This document shows, piece after piece, positions 1 to 12,715 of a stretch of 64,000 nucleotides of DNA; position 1 is the first letter of the stretch, and the number at the start of each line of letters is the position of its first letter. The DNA is from Lophius americanus (Eukaryota > Chordata > Actinopteri > Lophiiformes > Lophiidae). The translations under genes were made by a program, and so were the position numbers. The notes under the pieces were generated by a model, which was not told where the DNA came from, did no database searches, and saw nothing but the letters and a program-made list of their open reading frames with translations. Location of the stretch: NCBI GenBank assembly GCA_037951165.1, contig JBBDHG010000101.1:1320001-1384000 (forward strand), read 5' to 3'.

Positions 1-390
1 CGGCCCAGAAGAAGAATACAACAAAGATGGCATGCGCGGAAGTGACTTTTCGCTCATCTAACCGCCCAACTATGTTGAACTCTTTCAAAGTTGCAATGAG
101 TAAATTACTTTCCGATGTAGACCGGTACTGTTTTGAAGTGGGCGTATTTCAAATGCGTCGCTGAAAAAACTCAGCGGAGCATTACGCTTTATATATTATG
201 CTTATTACGCTGGGCATGCACAGATTCAACTCAAACAGTAAGCTTTGGTTATCGGAAAGGCTTTCCAAAATGATTTAGACTACCTCCTTGCAAAGGAATG
301 AAATCTAATTCTGAAAGGTTCTTTCCATTCCCAAAGGGGTTTTTACCTGCAGCATTTTCTTTGGCAATAAATCAGACATTAATGGAAAAA
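1..390 (+). repeat. Interspersed repeat, copy 1 (partner of 4925-5550)
   Basis: This stretch matches the reverse complement of about 4985-5345 over roughly 390 bp. Shared blocks include GAAGAAGAATAC, GGAAGTGACTTTTC, TTCAAAGTTGCA, GCGGAGCATTAC, CGGAAAGGCTTT and TGCAGCATTTTCTTT. The element is cut by the window start. It is probably a non-autonomous DNA transposon. I cannot name the family, and coding potential is not convincing. Confidence 0.65.
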
Positions 391-1770
391 TGGGCATCAA
401 TTTTTCCTATACCTAGGGTACTGTGGTGCCCTAGCGGAGATTTGAGCTCTTTGAGTGTTTTTTTTTACTTCATTAATTCATTATCTGTAACTGCTTATCC
501 TAATCAGGGTCATGGGTTAACGGTGAAATGAGAATTTTCAATTGTACAGAGTAAAGAAATCTTTCAAAAAAAAAAAGTAATGAAAGTTATAACATTAATC
601 ATCAATACCATATTTTTTTATTGTTTGTTTATTTTTCATGTATCAGCATTTGGTCATCACTGTCTTTATTTAATTTTGCAATCGTCAGGTTTTTGAACTC
701 CTACTCCAAAATGAACGCACAAAGTGCAAACACAGGCCTCTGCTGTGCATGAAGGTGTTGAGACTAATCGGTTGTGATGGTCCAGAGGGAACTCCGCAGG
801 ATTCTGGCACTGAATTGGTTCTTTCACTGCCAGTCTTCCATCTGTCACCGGATCCACTGCAGAGAGAGTCACGATCTCTGTGCATCAACACGAGGAAAGA
901 GGCTCTACAATATGTATCATTTTATTCACTATAAAGTGGAAGTTTTGATGCTTGCATTGTGTCCATATGTCTTTCTATATGAGTGAAAGCTATTATTAGT
1001 GTGTGAACCTGCGTTGTTGTCAATATCTGTCATAAACGCTCTGATATCCTTAATGCAACTCTCATGGCTCACAGCAGGGATGCACTCTATTTTCAGAACA
1101 ACCATCTGTCTGCATCAAGTGTTTTAAAGAGTGAATATTAAGTTTACAAGAAGTCATAAAATATCACCCTCAACCAAAGGCATGTCCCAAAAAGGTTGTC
1201 CTTGTAAAGAAATGTACAGGCATGTCATAGAGACTTTATGTTAATGAACTCAAACTCGTCAACTTTGTTGACTTTTCTTATTTTGAAAGGGATTGTGTTG
1301 TCTTATTAAAAAACTGTGTGCGCTTGCATCAATGGATCGGGTTTTAAATACAAATCAAGTATCACTGTAATACAAAGAATTGTTATCCCTCATTATTAAA
1401 TTACATTATGTGGCAAAATGCGGAGTATTACTGACTAATTAATTGTTTTTGAGTTTTAACGATAGTTTTATGCTTTTGATTTAACCTCCAATCAGTAAGA
1501 GGTACTAAGATTTGTGTTTTTATTTTTCCATGTTTCACTCAATGACTCTGGACTGTTTTATTGTACAAATCCTTAAAGTGTCTCGTAGTAGAACAAATAT
1601 TAACAATAGTATTGACGTAACTACAATAGAAGTATGAAACATTTGAAGTTTGGGGCAGATTGGACCAGGAACAAGGGAGCTAAAGCACCTTCCTCTCTAG
1701 AAGTATAAGTACTGATTTCTTTGTGACATTTAACTGGACGGCTTTGATGTCTCCATTGATATCAGTTTGC
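391..1770. other. Intergenic, no gene recognised
   Basis: AT-rich sequence with only short random open frames on both strands. I see no splice-linked coding blocks, no named repeat and no RNA gene. On the minus strand this lies beyond the cbln1-like stop and the AGT array. Confidence 0.5.
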
Positions 1771-2574
<804 letters not shown>

Positions 2575-2918
2575 GATGTCTCACAATGTTTCGCTGGATA
2601 TACCTGGAATGTTTTACTGTATTAACCTTAGTATGATTTGTAGTAGTAGTGATAGAAACACGTCTAGGATAGGATAACTTAAGTTTGAACTAAACATTTT
2701 TTTTGTATTTTTTTGAATCCTTATGGTTTCAACATTAGGACTTAATCAGAAGGTTGACTTAGCATCTCCGGAAACGGGACCTTCCTTGGAGCACATGAAT
2801 ACACTATCAGTGGTTCATGAATTAAAAGAAAGAATCACAAAACTTTGACAAGCTGACATCTGACCCTCCTTTCCCAACTCTGACTCTGATGAGGACATAA
2901 ACTTCCCATCAACTCTAT

Positions 2919-3116
2919 TTACAAGGGAAACACCAGGAAACCAGAGAAAGTGGAGTACTTCCACCCTCCCATCAGGTTCCCCCTCTCCAGTTTGAGGTAA
3001 GCCTTGTCCCCTCTCTCCATTATCACTAGCCCAGCATTGGTTGCAGCTTCCCTGGTCACGTCCTGATCCCCTGCGAAGGCTGAAATCACCGGCCAGCCGT
3101 TGAGAACCAAACTCAC
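2919..3116 (-). CDS. cbln1: cbln1-like terminal coding exon
   Basis: Opens after a pyrimidine-rich acceptor ending CACAG with VSLVLNGWPVISAFAGDQDV and ends SGFLVFPL then TAA. One short block, ATNAGLVIMERGDK, differs from the ASNGVLIQMEKGD usual in CBLN1. The remainder is near-identical to the family. Confidence 0.9.
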   Translation of the reverse strand: MSLVLNGWPVISAFAGDQDVTREAATNAGLVIMERGDKAYLKLERGNLMGGWKYSTFSGFLVFPL

Positions 3117-6100
3117 CTGTGTGAGAGAGTAAAAAGGTGAGAACAAGTATCTTAAAGGCGTGGGTTGATATTTTCACATGGAGCCATGCTTAAACGAGAA
3201 GTTTGCCCACTCTTTATGAACCCCTGGCCACTGGAAAGTCAGCTGAAATTCTTTAGTCTACAAAAACATCTATGAGTGTTTTTTAAAGCTAGTAACGTAA
3301 GTGGGAACCCCAACACATGAAGGTGCATTAGAACTTACAATTTCTGCACACCTTGTTGGTCTTGTCGTGTTTCCTGTGCACATTTACGTTTGTGCACCTT
3401 CGTCAAACAAAGTGGATCCAAGACTCTAAGCTTAGAGGATGAGTGAAAATTGAATCCTAGAAAGGGTAGTAAATAAGTTTTTTTCAAATCAATCTGGGAT
3501 ATCATGACTTCTGTAGACTTCGATGACATCGTACAAGCAGCATTTAAGTATTTTATGTTTGTGTCTGGTACTTTTTTCCGATGCTTTTTAAACGGGTCCC
3601 AACCTTCTTCAGATGTTTCCTTATGTCACCATGTATGACTCAGTGTATGACATTATAATAGTAACTGCTATGACTTTTTTTTTTAAAGCGATGCATAGTA
3701 ATAGCTGTGAGAAATACACAGATAGCATGCATCTTTTGGAAAGAGTGGCTCCAGAAACTGATAACTCATCCAGTGATAGATTAGCAGTGAGGGTAGTAGA
3801 GATAAGCAGCAAGACCAAGACATGATTTGTCAGATAGTGTCATTTTTATCTGGCATAATCTTTCAGAATGTGGAGTATTTGATTTGCTTGAAAAGCAATC
3901 AGAAACAGCCAGTGATGAAGTGTGCAAAAGTATCAAAAATGACTCCCCAGTGCTGACACATAATCTCCTGGCGGCGATCAGGGAATATTGCACATTAAAA
4001 ACAACATTTCAAGACATGGCTTTAGACAGGTTTTGGATATTATTGGAGAAGGGGGACATGATGGCTCCCAGTATCATCATTACAAATCAAGTAGACCATT
4101 CTAACAATGTTTGCATGAAATTTGATTTCATCAAATTTAAAATAATTGTGCTCCCCAGAACCTATTCGTCTAAGCTGTTCTTACTTGTATGGTCTGCCGG
4201 TTGTAAACTTTCACCACATGAAAGCTGAAACTGTAGACTCCTTTCCTTGGGGCCTCAAAGACACTCCTTGCTGGGTCAAAATGGCTGCCAACATTTACTA
4301 GGACCTAAATAGGAATGCAGATCAAGACCAAGGATTAATGGTACACAGAGACAACGGAGACTTTCAGAGCTTCATTTGTACGTTTGAGGTGTTCACTCTC
4401 TGCCAGGAGAACTGGAAGAGCAGTTCTCCTGGCAAACATACTATACTGATACTATACTAATACTATACTGATACTATACTAACTACTTTTGTTGGATTGT
4501 CAGGTGGGAAGATTTGTCTTGAGCCAGAATATACCCCTTTATAGTTTTGGGGCTGATCCGTTATTTGTTTCAACAATAACTTGAACATTGCGAAACTGGG
4601 TGTTTGTTATAGAAAAAACACCCAACCTTTTGTACCATTTTCTTTGATTACTTCAGTAATAGTACATGTATCTTGATTTAAAAAAAAAAGAAAAAGAATA
4701 AAAGTTTGTTAAGGGGGTTGGGTTCATCGATCCATGTTCTAGTTGGCGGGGGTCTGGTCGCTGTAGCTGCAGACTAAGTGGTGTATTCCTGACGTGCCTC
4801 TCCTAAACAAACATTATCTTATTCTGGGGGATACCTAGGTGTTCCCAGGCCAGATGAGGTATGTAATCCTCCATGTAGGTCCTGGTTTCCTTCCAGTTGG
4901 AACTTGAGCAGGAACCAAAAAACCTGACTGTAGGCGGGTTTACTTGAACAGCTTAATTCCGATTAGATTCGGAAAAGACGTCTAATTGGAAAGAAAATGC
5001 TGCATGTAAACATCCCTTTTCGAATTAGATTTCATTCATTAGAGATAGTCAAAATCTTTTCGAAAAGCCTTTCCGATAGCCAGTCGCTGCGTGTAAACGC
5101 TGTATTGGAAAGCTTTCTTTTTCAGTTGTATGTGTGCATGTGTAGCGTAGTGATGTAATGCTCCGCAAAATTTTTTCAGCGCTGCGACGTATTTTAAATA
5201 TGGCAACTTCAAAACAATAACGGTCTGCATCGGATAATGATTTATTAAGTGCAACTTTGAAATATTTTAACATATTTGGATGGTTAGATTGGGGAAAAGT
5301 CACTTCCACGCATGCCCTCTTTGTCGTATTCTTCTTCTGGGGGCTTCTTGGCGGTTGGCGCCCAACTTATCGAAGCATTACGCCCCCTTATGAACTGGAG
5401 TGTGGATCGTCTGCGCATGTCTGAAAATGTTTCCGATAAGATGAGTCGATGCATGTAACCACCGGGTCGGAAAAGATCACAAGTCTTGTAAACAGGGCCG
5501 ACATTGCAAATCGGAAAGGTTTAATTCGGAAGGGAGAAAAGTGTTCAATGAACCGACCTAATGATGCACTAAATCTAGCCGCCTGGAACTGGAGTACCCG
5601 CACAAAACCAACACAGACAGAGGGAGAACATGCAAACTCCATAAAGAAAGGCCAGACGGACCTAGAAGCCATAATTAAAATTAGGCAAGACAATGTCAAC
5701 GTACACGAGTAAGAAGAACAATAGATAAGTAAAGAAGAAAAACATGTTTTCATTGACTATAAAGCCCTCACTGACCACCATAGAATACTTTGATGCCTCT
5801 GCTTTAACAGCTATTTAATTACCAGATAGATTATCACACCTCATTGTCTTGGTGAAACTTTTGACTCGTCACTGCCATCTTATGTATGTCTACATCATAT
5901 GTATGTGCATCAATCAAGCACGTTGGGGCTCATGGATACAATGTTTTCTAAACAGACATATCTAGTTTTGTACATATATTCTATTTTTCTTTGTAGTATT
6001 TTTTGTTTTGCCTGGTGAACCACTAAGACTGCAAAAACAAAATCAATAAATCAATTCAATCAATTCATGACTAGTTGCCATGGCATTGATCATCCTTAGA

Positions 6101-6576
6101 AGTTTGGAAAGAGGGGAGTTACAAACTCATAGAATGATCAGGATTTCTCTGGACTAACACATCGTAATTTTTAAGTATAGGAAATCAAACCCATTCCTAC
6201 CATCTTATACACTAAATATGTAAGCAACCGATTTTTGTGACATCTCTGCACATATGCGACTGAAACAAACCTGGTCAAAGTAGATGGTCATAGTGCGGTT
6301 GCTCATCTCGGATGGTTCATGGTTGTTGTGACGGATGGCTGAAAATGCCACCCGACCGCTGCCTGACCTCACCGACATGCCCAAAGCGTTAACCGATGGC
6401 TCTGCAGCGGGTGTTGAGTCACACACAACCAGACACTTTCCCTCCAACACGATTGGTTCTGTGTCATTTTGGCAAACAACCTCTGAGGGTCCCCATAGCA
6501 TAAGGAGCAGCAGTCCAATGGAAATGACCAAACGGGATACAGGGAGGGGGGACGAGGGAGGAGTTAAACCGGGCAT
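2919..6576 (-). CDS. cbln1: Cerebellin-1-like secreted C1q-domain protein (3 exons)
   Basis: Three minus-strand exons join in phase: 6576-6271 (102 codons), 4304-4185 (40 codons) and 3116-2919 (65 codons plus TAA), giving about 207 residues; mammalian cerebellins are about 190-225. Boundaries are good: donor CAG|GTTTGT, acceptor TTTAG|GTCC, donor CAA|GTAAGA, acceptor CACAG|GTGAG. Residues 1-36 form a signal peptide. The mature start QNDTEPIVLEGKCLVVC carries the two cysteines (48, 52) that bridge trimers into hexamers in the family. NDT and NRT are glycosylation sequons. The C1q domain runs from about 68 to the end and finishes GGWKYSTFSGFLVFPL, as in cerebellins. LNGWPVISAF and the AIR...NHEPSEM stretch favour CBLN1 over CBLN2 or CBLN4. 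Family role: a synaptic organizer that bridges neurexin and GluD receptors. The exact paralogue is inferred; other fish cbln genes remain possible. Confidence 0.9.
4185..4304 (-). CDS. cbln1: cbln1-like coding exon 2 (120 nt, C1q middle)
   Basis: A 40-codon exon found by translating the minus strand between exons 1 and 3. It begins VLVNVGSHFDPARSVF and ends KVYNRQTIQ, matching the cerebellin block VLVNIG..F......IAPRKGIYSF.FHVVKVYNRQTIQ. It is phase 0 on both sides and flanked by TAG and GTAAGA. It has no ATG and is too short to stand out as an open frame on its own. Confidence 0.9.
4401..4434. repeat. Short perfect inverted repeat (14-bp arms) in cbln1 intron 1
   Basis: TGCCAGGAGAACTG and its exact reverse complement CAGTTCTCCTGGCA are separated by six bases (GAAGAG). 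It lies about 100 bp upstream (in gene sense) of exon 2. Confidence 0.7.
4438..4488 (+). repeat. 11-bp tandem repeat (ACTATACTGAT)
   Basis: Four to five head-to-tail copies of ACTATACTGAT or ACTATACTAAT lie directly beside the 4401-4434 hairpin in cbln1 intron 1. Confidence 0.8.
4925..5550 (-). repeat. Interspersed repeat, copy 2 (inverted relative to 1-390)
   Basis: The core 4985-5345 is the reverse-complement partner of window positions 1-390. This copy extends further, to about 5550. It is rich in CGGAAAG/CTTTCCG and TGTAAAC/GTTTACA words near both ends, as in a fold-back or terminal-inverted-repeat element. It sits inside cbln1 intron 1. Superfamily not identified. Confidence 0.6.
5570..5672 (-). 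repeat. Fragment of tRNA-headed SINE
   Basis: Read on the minus strand, it contains GGCCTTTCT, GGAGTTTGCATGTTCTCCC and GGGTACTCC, the body words of the SINE seen at 41186, 44451 and 48541. Head and tail are missing. Confidence 0.6.
6271..6576 (-). CDS. cbln1: cbln1-like coding exon 1 (signal peptide, CLVVC motif, start of C1q)
   Basis: The ATG at 6576 is the first in this open frame. It precedes a hydrophobic core (LVISIGLLLLMLW) and the conserved mature start. The exon stops at CTTTGACCAG followed by GTTTGT, the same point (after IYFDQ) where other cerebellin genes are split. Reading past the donor gives an unrelated tail and a stop near 6205. Confidence 0.9.
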
Positions 6577-8330
6577 AGTTCTAAAAAAAGAGGATGAGTT
6601 TGGTGATTTGGGGTCTTTAAGCGTATATTTACTCCCAGCCGAGTGGTGGTATGATCATGACAAGTCATGAACTGTTTTTTGTCTTTGTTTACAACCCTCC
6701 CTCTAGAGAAAGGACCATAAGTTCACCGAGACAGAACTCTTTTCTCACATCCCATGCATTTTCAGTCGTTCAGGTAATCTTCAACCTCTGCCAATGCTGA
6801 ATGAATTAATGAATTAACTATTAATCTGTGGCAAGATGGCAGCTTCTCATATCAACGGACAGGAAATCCTTGAATGGACACCTTGGTGAGACTAGCAGTC
6901 CGTCAGCTGGGTGTTGACGTACAAAGCCAGAAGGGTTTTGAGGCTCTCAAGGCTTTAGACCTGGTTGAAGCAGTAAATCATAGACATGAAATAAAGATTA
7001 TTCACAATATTACACATAACAAAATAATGATAATTTCATTTGTAGAGTACATGAAAACACTGTACATTTAAAGAAAACTAGCGCAGGATGTTGGGACAGG
7101 GGCAAATGCACAACAACTCAAGAAAACATGCAAATAGATAAAGCACAACCAAATAAAGAAAACATCTACATCCAGTTGAATACACACGCATTTGCAAAAA
7201 CTAGAACACATCTGATTAAGAAAAAGGATTTGCAAAAGCCATAAGACGACGGAAGAGTTTATTCAAGGACACTTAAAAGTGATGCACGCTTTTTTTAATG
7301 CTCAGGAATTACATTTTGTCATTTTACTCTCATCTGAAATTTAAAACAGTGAAAGTAAAGATGCATACAGTCCAGCAATAACTACTTTAATCTGAAAAGA
7401 ACTAGGGGGTTTGGAGCCATCAGCCAACTCTGATTCAAACCCTTAAAGAGTTCAAGAACTGTATGTTTGCTGGTGGTTTTTTGTAAATCAATTGTAGAAT
7501 CTGTTCCGACCTCGCTAACGGACGGATTTGCAGCGTCGTGATACAGGCGTGCCTCTTCCTCACATTTTCATTCCCCTGTGTGTACTGTTTGTACTAACTG
7601 TGTGCTTGCAAGACATTGTCATCAATCACCAGTGGCCTGCTGCCAATCAGCCTGCATCCCCCCAGTGACACATCTGCTAAGCTCCAGCAGTAGGTGCCCA
7701 GGCTATTCACTCAAGTCTTTGCCAAGTGTTGTCTGTATGTTGAATATGCTTTATGGAACTGGATCAAGTGAAAGTAAGTCAGACTGAGTGGAATAAGCCT
7801 GATTTATATGATAAACTGGATTTTCAGATTAAGCTACAGGTATCAATGAAAACAGAGCAAGTGAATTAATATTTTCTGCAATTTAAAGAAAAATTCAAAG
7901 AGATATTTAGTGCTTGGAAGTTTGAAACTTACATTTCATACAGGTATATGCTTGTATTCCATGTACATAATTCAATTTTCTACAAAAAAGATATTTAACA
8001 CTACTACTATTTTAGTAGTATATAATTTGAATCTTAAGCTGTGTTTGCTGAGTTTTAAGGACAATGGCGCAGGTGGAGGGATACATTCTCTCGCTTGTTG
8101 ACTCTTACATATAACAAATGTGGAGCATCCTCTGTGCACGGGAGGCAACACTCGTGCAACGAGTTAACTTTTGAAATTACACTTACAATTTATGCTTTTA
8201 GAATGTATACACCATAAGCTGAATCATGACCATTGCACATCTTAAATCAAATTATCTGTGTCCATTCTCTGAAACGAATGTCCCTTTTTTGGGACGAAAA
8301 AGTTTATAATTCAACGTACATATACCACTG
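6577..8330. other. Intergenic; probable cbln1-like 5' flank
   Basis: Sequence upstream of the cbln1-like start. It holds no convincing open frame or named repeat. The cbln1-like 5'UTR and promoter must lie here, but I see no motif that fixes them. Confidence 0.45.
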
Positions 8331-8332
8331 TG

Positions 8333-8402
8333 AAAAAAATGCATTTGTATGAATACTTTAGACTTAAGCAAGTCTAAAGTATTCATACAAATGCATTTTT
8401 TT
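8333..8402. repeat. Perfect palindromic hairpin, 33-bp arms, 4-base loop
   Basis: The left arm 8333-8365 (AAAAAAATGCATTTG...TAGACTT) is the exact reverse complement of 8370-8402, with loop AAGC. It could be a very short palindromic MITE or a pre-miRNA-like stem. No mismatches or bulges are visible. Confidence 0.9.
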
Positions 8403-9440
8403 TTTATGATTTTACCTTTTTAAAACTTGCCTTCATATTATATATACATGGCGGAATATTACAAACGATGGGTCTGCAGTGCTCGGACATACGGATCTCA
8501 TTTCAGCATTTAGTGTTATAAAAAGCTATTCAAAGGAGAAAACTATAGCTGGGGCAGACAACATGTAAAAGCGGAAGTGGTGATGTAATGTTTTGGCCAG
8601 AAGGAGTCCCTCGTGAGTAATGCCAGATGGACTCTGGCGATGGGGACAGCGGACTGCAACAATCCCACCACAATCCCACCACAATCCCACCACCGAGGAG
8701 CCATCTGCCATCTCATTCTGCGCCTTTACAATTGAATCCCAATATTTCAACAAGCTTGTCTTTACACAAACATATGAGCACCCACTATAAATCGATTTTA
8801 AAAACACTCACCAAAGCATCAAGCAGATAGCAGATCAATAAATGATATATAATAAAATATATATAATGAAAACCATCATCTAGAGTCTTAAAGCACTGCA
8901 GGAACGCCATTATAATTAAACAAATGTTAGATATTTATTAAAGGGTTAAAATTCCTTACATGGGAGTTTAAAAAAAAGATTTTTCAGTGGTATATGACTC
9001 CTTTAGTTTTATGTACGAACAATACACCCAACAATGAACAGCACATGCATTTTCACCCAACAACAGGAGCAACTGACATGTAAGCTGAAATGTAATTTCA
9101 CTCAAAAATATTGCCAGGTAAATACACTCACCTCTGTCTTCAAACACGCTTCTACTGCTTTCTGCAGTAATTTTAGGGCGTTCGAAAAGTCTGGTTCCTC
9201 ATTACCATCAGCTTTATATCTATTCATCTCTCTCTCTTTTCCCCACCTCTCTCTTTCTCTCTCTCTGACTATCTCTGGGTTCCAGGAAACCCCTGCGTTC
9301 AAGCAGACGTTAAGTTAGATCATGCTTTGTGGCCCTTCTGTTCTCATGGCTCCTCAGCCCCCTGCTACCTCCTGCATCCTTTCACCTCACTATCTTCTTC
9401 TACCTCATATAGAACTGAACAGCCCAAAAAACCCTGATAT
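8403..9440. other. Intergenic, no gene recognised
   Basis: Contains a threefold CAATCCCACCA tandem near 8660 and a CT-rich tract at 9227-9270. Otherwise unremarkable, with no coding or RNA signal. Confidence 0.45.
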
Positions 9441-9615
9441 ACACTGACCAGCCATAACTTTACAATCAAATATTGTGTATGTTTCCTTGTTGCCACCAAA
9501 GAAGCTCTGACCCGTCATGGTATGGACTCCACCAGACCTCTGGAGGTGAGCTGCAGCAGATCCTTTAAGTGCTGTTTAGTGCGTTGTGCGACCTGCAATG
9601 GATTGTAATACTCTG
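9441..9615 (+). mobile_element. Terminal fragment of a fish DNA transposon (same family as 23510-24208)
   Basis: Begins ACACTGACCAGCCATAACTT and continues with diverged versions of TATTGTGT, TTGCC.CCAAAG.AGCTCTGACC and TGGACTCCACCAGACCTCTG. This is the left end of a common fish transposon, whose right end reads TGGTCATAAT.TTATGGCTGAT. Only the end survives. Confidence 0.55.
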
Positions 9616-9664
9616 TCCAACACAGAGCACAATATTCAATATTTGAGCATCTGTGTCCCACTGG

Positions 9665-10410
9665 GACATAATAATAATAATACATTTAATTTATAACGCA
9701 CTTTAAATTTGGATCAAATCTAAAAGTGCTACAAGGTAAAAGCAGATAAAAGCATCAATAAAAGATATAATACTTATATAAAATAATAATAATAATATGA
9801 CCAAAAAGCAGCAATGTTAATTAAAAGTTATAAGTTCTGCTAAAAAGGAAAGTTTTAAGTCCTTTTTTAAATGTGTCAGTCGTCTGTGGAGCCCTCAGAT
9901 GGTCAGGGAGGGCATTCCACAGACGAGGGGCAGCAGAACAGAAGGCCTGATCCCCCTTGATGCTGAGCTTTGTTCCGGGAAGGAAGAGGCGGTATGAGTG
10001 GGTAGAACGGAGGGATCGTGTTGAGGTCAGTGGGGTGAGTAGTTCATTTAGGTAGGGGGGTGCGTTACCATGGATGCCCTGTTGAGTGAGGAGAGAGATC
10101 TTATAATCAATCCTTGTGGAGATGGGAAGCCAATGAAAGGAATGAAGAACGAGGATAATGTGTTTGTGTTTACTCTCATCAGGATCCTTGCAGCACTGTT
10201 TTGAACATACTGAAGTCTTTGAAGACTTTTATCAGCGATCCCGATGAGAAGTGCGTTACAGTAATCCAGTCCGGCGGAGACAAATGCGTGAACCAGCTTT
10301 TCAGCATCACTCAAGGTGAGTGAAGAACGGAGTTTGGAAATATTTCTGAGATGGTGAAAGGAGATCTTGCAGATGAGTTTTATTTGGGATTCAAAAGTGA
10401 GTTGAGTCAA
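9665..10410 (-). mobile_element. L2/CR1-type LINE fragment, 3' end of ORF2
   Basis: The minus strand encodes HLRNISKLRSSLTLSDAEKL and DYCNALLIGIADKSLQRLQ, then YVQNSAARILMRV. This is the reverse-transcriptase C-terminal block typical of fish LINEs of this group. It is followed by frameshifted sequence and a 3' end near 9668 with an (ATT)n-like tail after a TATAAATTAAAT block. The 5' part is truncated, as usual for LINE copies. The family assignment within L2/CR1/Rex1 is tentative. Confidence 0.8.
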
Positions 10411-12160
10411 TTATGTTCTGTGAAAAGCTGGAAATATGCCACGTTGTCAGCCAGCATACACTAATTTCTACTCTTTAAATAAGATCATCTCTGGCCTGAC
10501 GTGAGAATTGAGTATCTACACACACTAGAGAGATTGGTGTCTCTTTAAACTACCTACAGTAAGAGCCTAGATTACAGTACATAAAGAGAAAGGGTGAGAG
10601 AATGTCAAATCTCAGACCTGGTTCTGTGAAGGTAATGCATATATGGAACCTCCTGTACAATGTATTTAGTTTATATTTATTCATTTGATTTATTAATTGA
10701 TTCATCTTTACTTTTCAATTTAGATTTTCTATTTTCTATAGTATTAAGCTATAGGCCAGATGGCAGCAGCTTCAGACATTTTTATTTTATCAAAATGTAT
10801 CTTTTTTTTTTTATCAGCAAACAGCAAAGCCTTCTTTATTTTATACAATATTGTTGTGAACGAATGGTTCCAAGTTCACCAAAGTCAAACCCTTAAGTTT
10901 GTCCTTCTTGCTTCAGCAAGGTTTTTGTGGGAGATGTGAGGTGCACTTTTTGGCTCACACTGTACTCTGTAACTTAATAATCTAAACACTTGTACTTGAT
11001 ATGTTAGTCATACCCCTAAGTTGGCTGGAGCCATTTGAGAAAGAGAGGTTTCTGGTTTCCTTGTACGTTATTGCCACCAAGTGGAGCAGTCAGAATATTT
11101 CAAGGAGTAATTGAATCTTCAGTTACAATAATGAAAAAAGACATTTAGAATCCTTTGAGGCATGCAGATAACTACGCAGGTCTTCATCCACGTGTCAATA
11201 TTCATAGAGGTTAAGCAGAAAAGGCGACTAAGTTTAAAGATAACATAATGAAAACTAATTAAAAATAAAATCATACACATATAGGTATAACTGATCACTA
11301 TGTAGTTCAAAAACCTGCATTGTAATAAATAATTGAGCATGGAGTCCCTGCCACAGCTGCGTTTCACTAAGGAATGAATCTTTAAAGAAGGAAGCTTAAA
11401 ATTCCCCAAAATTGTAGAAGGCACCACGCCGTTAGGTTCACTGAAATAGGAAAGACTTTTCTAGTTATACCCTTCAAATGGTCATCTAAAATTAAGCATA
11501 CGGCCACCTGTCCGCCAGTGCTAGGTTGTTAAGTGTCTAAAGAATTATTAAAATAATAATTCAAGTCTGCACTGGGACCCAAACCAATCAATATCTGAAA
11601 ATGAAAATGGAAAAAACTAAAAATGTGAAAAGTCCCCCCAATAACAAAAGTCGTGTGTACGAAGAGAATGTTGAACAGATTCTGAGCTATTCTCAGGAAA
11701 TGAAACGTGATTGACAGATGGGACAGAATACATTCCTATATCCCCTTCCTCAATAACCAGATATGATAAGGCTCACAGGTTTGGTTCATGTGTCTGTTGT
11801 CTATAGATTGTTGGCATCTGCCAGAAAGGACCAGCTCAGTGTAGAATGGGTAGGAGGGGATCCTGAAGATGAGATCAAGTTTTTTCCCTATCCTCATTTG
11901 GCAACCACCTACACATCCATTCTGTCCATTTTTTCGTAACCTACAGAGCTACATGCTGTTGTTTTCCCTCCATCTCACCGTGGCAAGAAAGGGGCTACTA
12001 GCTGCTGCGGATTGGTGAGACACCTGGAGCAGGCTTGGCAAATGAATTGCCCATTTCGGATATATAAAGTTGTCTGAACTGAAAGGAAATAAAGTAAAGG
12101 ATTTTTCTCAGAAAGGGGAGTGTTCTGCCTTCTTAGAGGACCCAGATATGTTAGGGACTT
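10411..12160. other. Intergenic, no gene recognised
   Basis: AT-rich sequence with short random open frames on both strands. No splice-consistent coding blocks or named repeats were recognised. Confidence 0.45.
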
Positions 12161-12164
12161 TCGT

Positions 12165-12715
12165 TGGGGCAAGGCTTGGACCCAGGTGCAGACACAAGAC
12201 AGCAGGAGGCAGGGCAGGTGCAGTTAAATATTTAATTAAATCATAAAAAAAGGCACGGGGAAAAGGCATAGGAACAAACAGTAAATAACGAAAACACTAA
12301 ACGTGAAAGAACACTGGGAAATGGCTGGGAAAAGTCATGACACGAGTGAACATCGAACAACAGTCTATAGGACAGACTATATACACTGATCTAAGGAGAC
12401 ACTGAGACACAGCTGGAGGGAAAACTGGTGAATATAATGAACAATCACACAAGTGGAGATCAGACTCACAGACAGACACAGAGGGGGAAAAGGAAGACAA
12501 GGGAAATACAAAATGACTAGACTAAGAAGAAATAAGGAAATGAAGACAATAAACAGATGAACACGCTAAAAAGGCATAACAAAGGAAACATGACAGGAAA
12601 TGTAAAGCTAATTAAACAACATACATAACACTTTCAAAATAAAACAGGAACACAGACCAAAATGACAAACCTTCAAAATAAAATAATACTAAATAAACAC
12701 AAAGTCATGACAATA
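12165..12715 (-). repeat. Probable interspersed repeat (purine-rich, transposon-like)
   Basis: Starts GGACCCAGGTGCAGACACA and continues as a long A-rich stretch with repeated AATAAAACAGGAACACAGA-like phrases, ending near CAAAGTCATGACAATAT. This form resembles a common dispersed fish repeat, but I could compare it only from memory. Confidence 0.4.
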
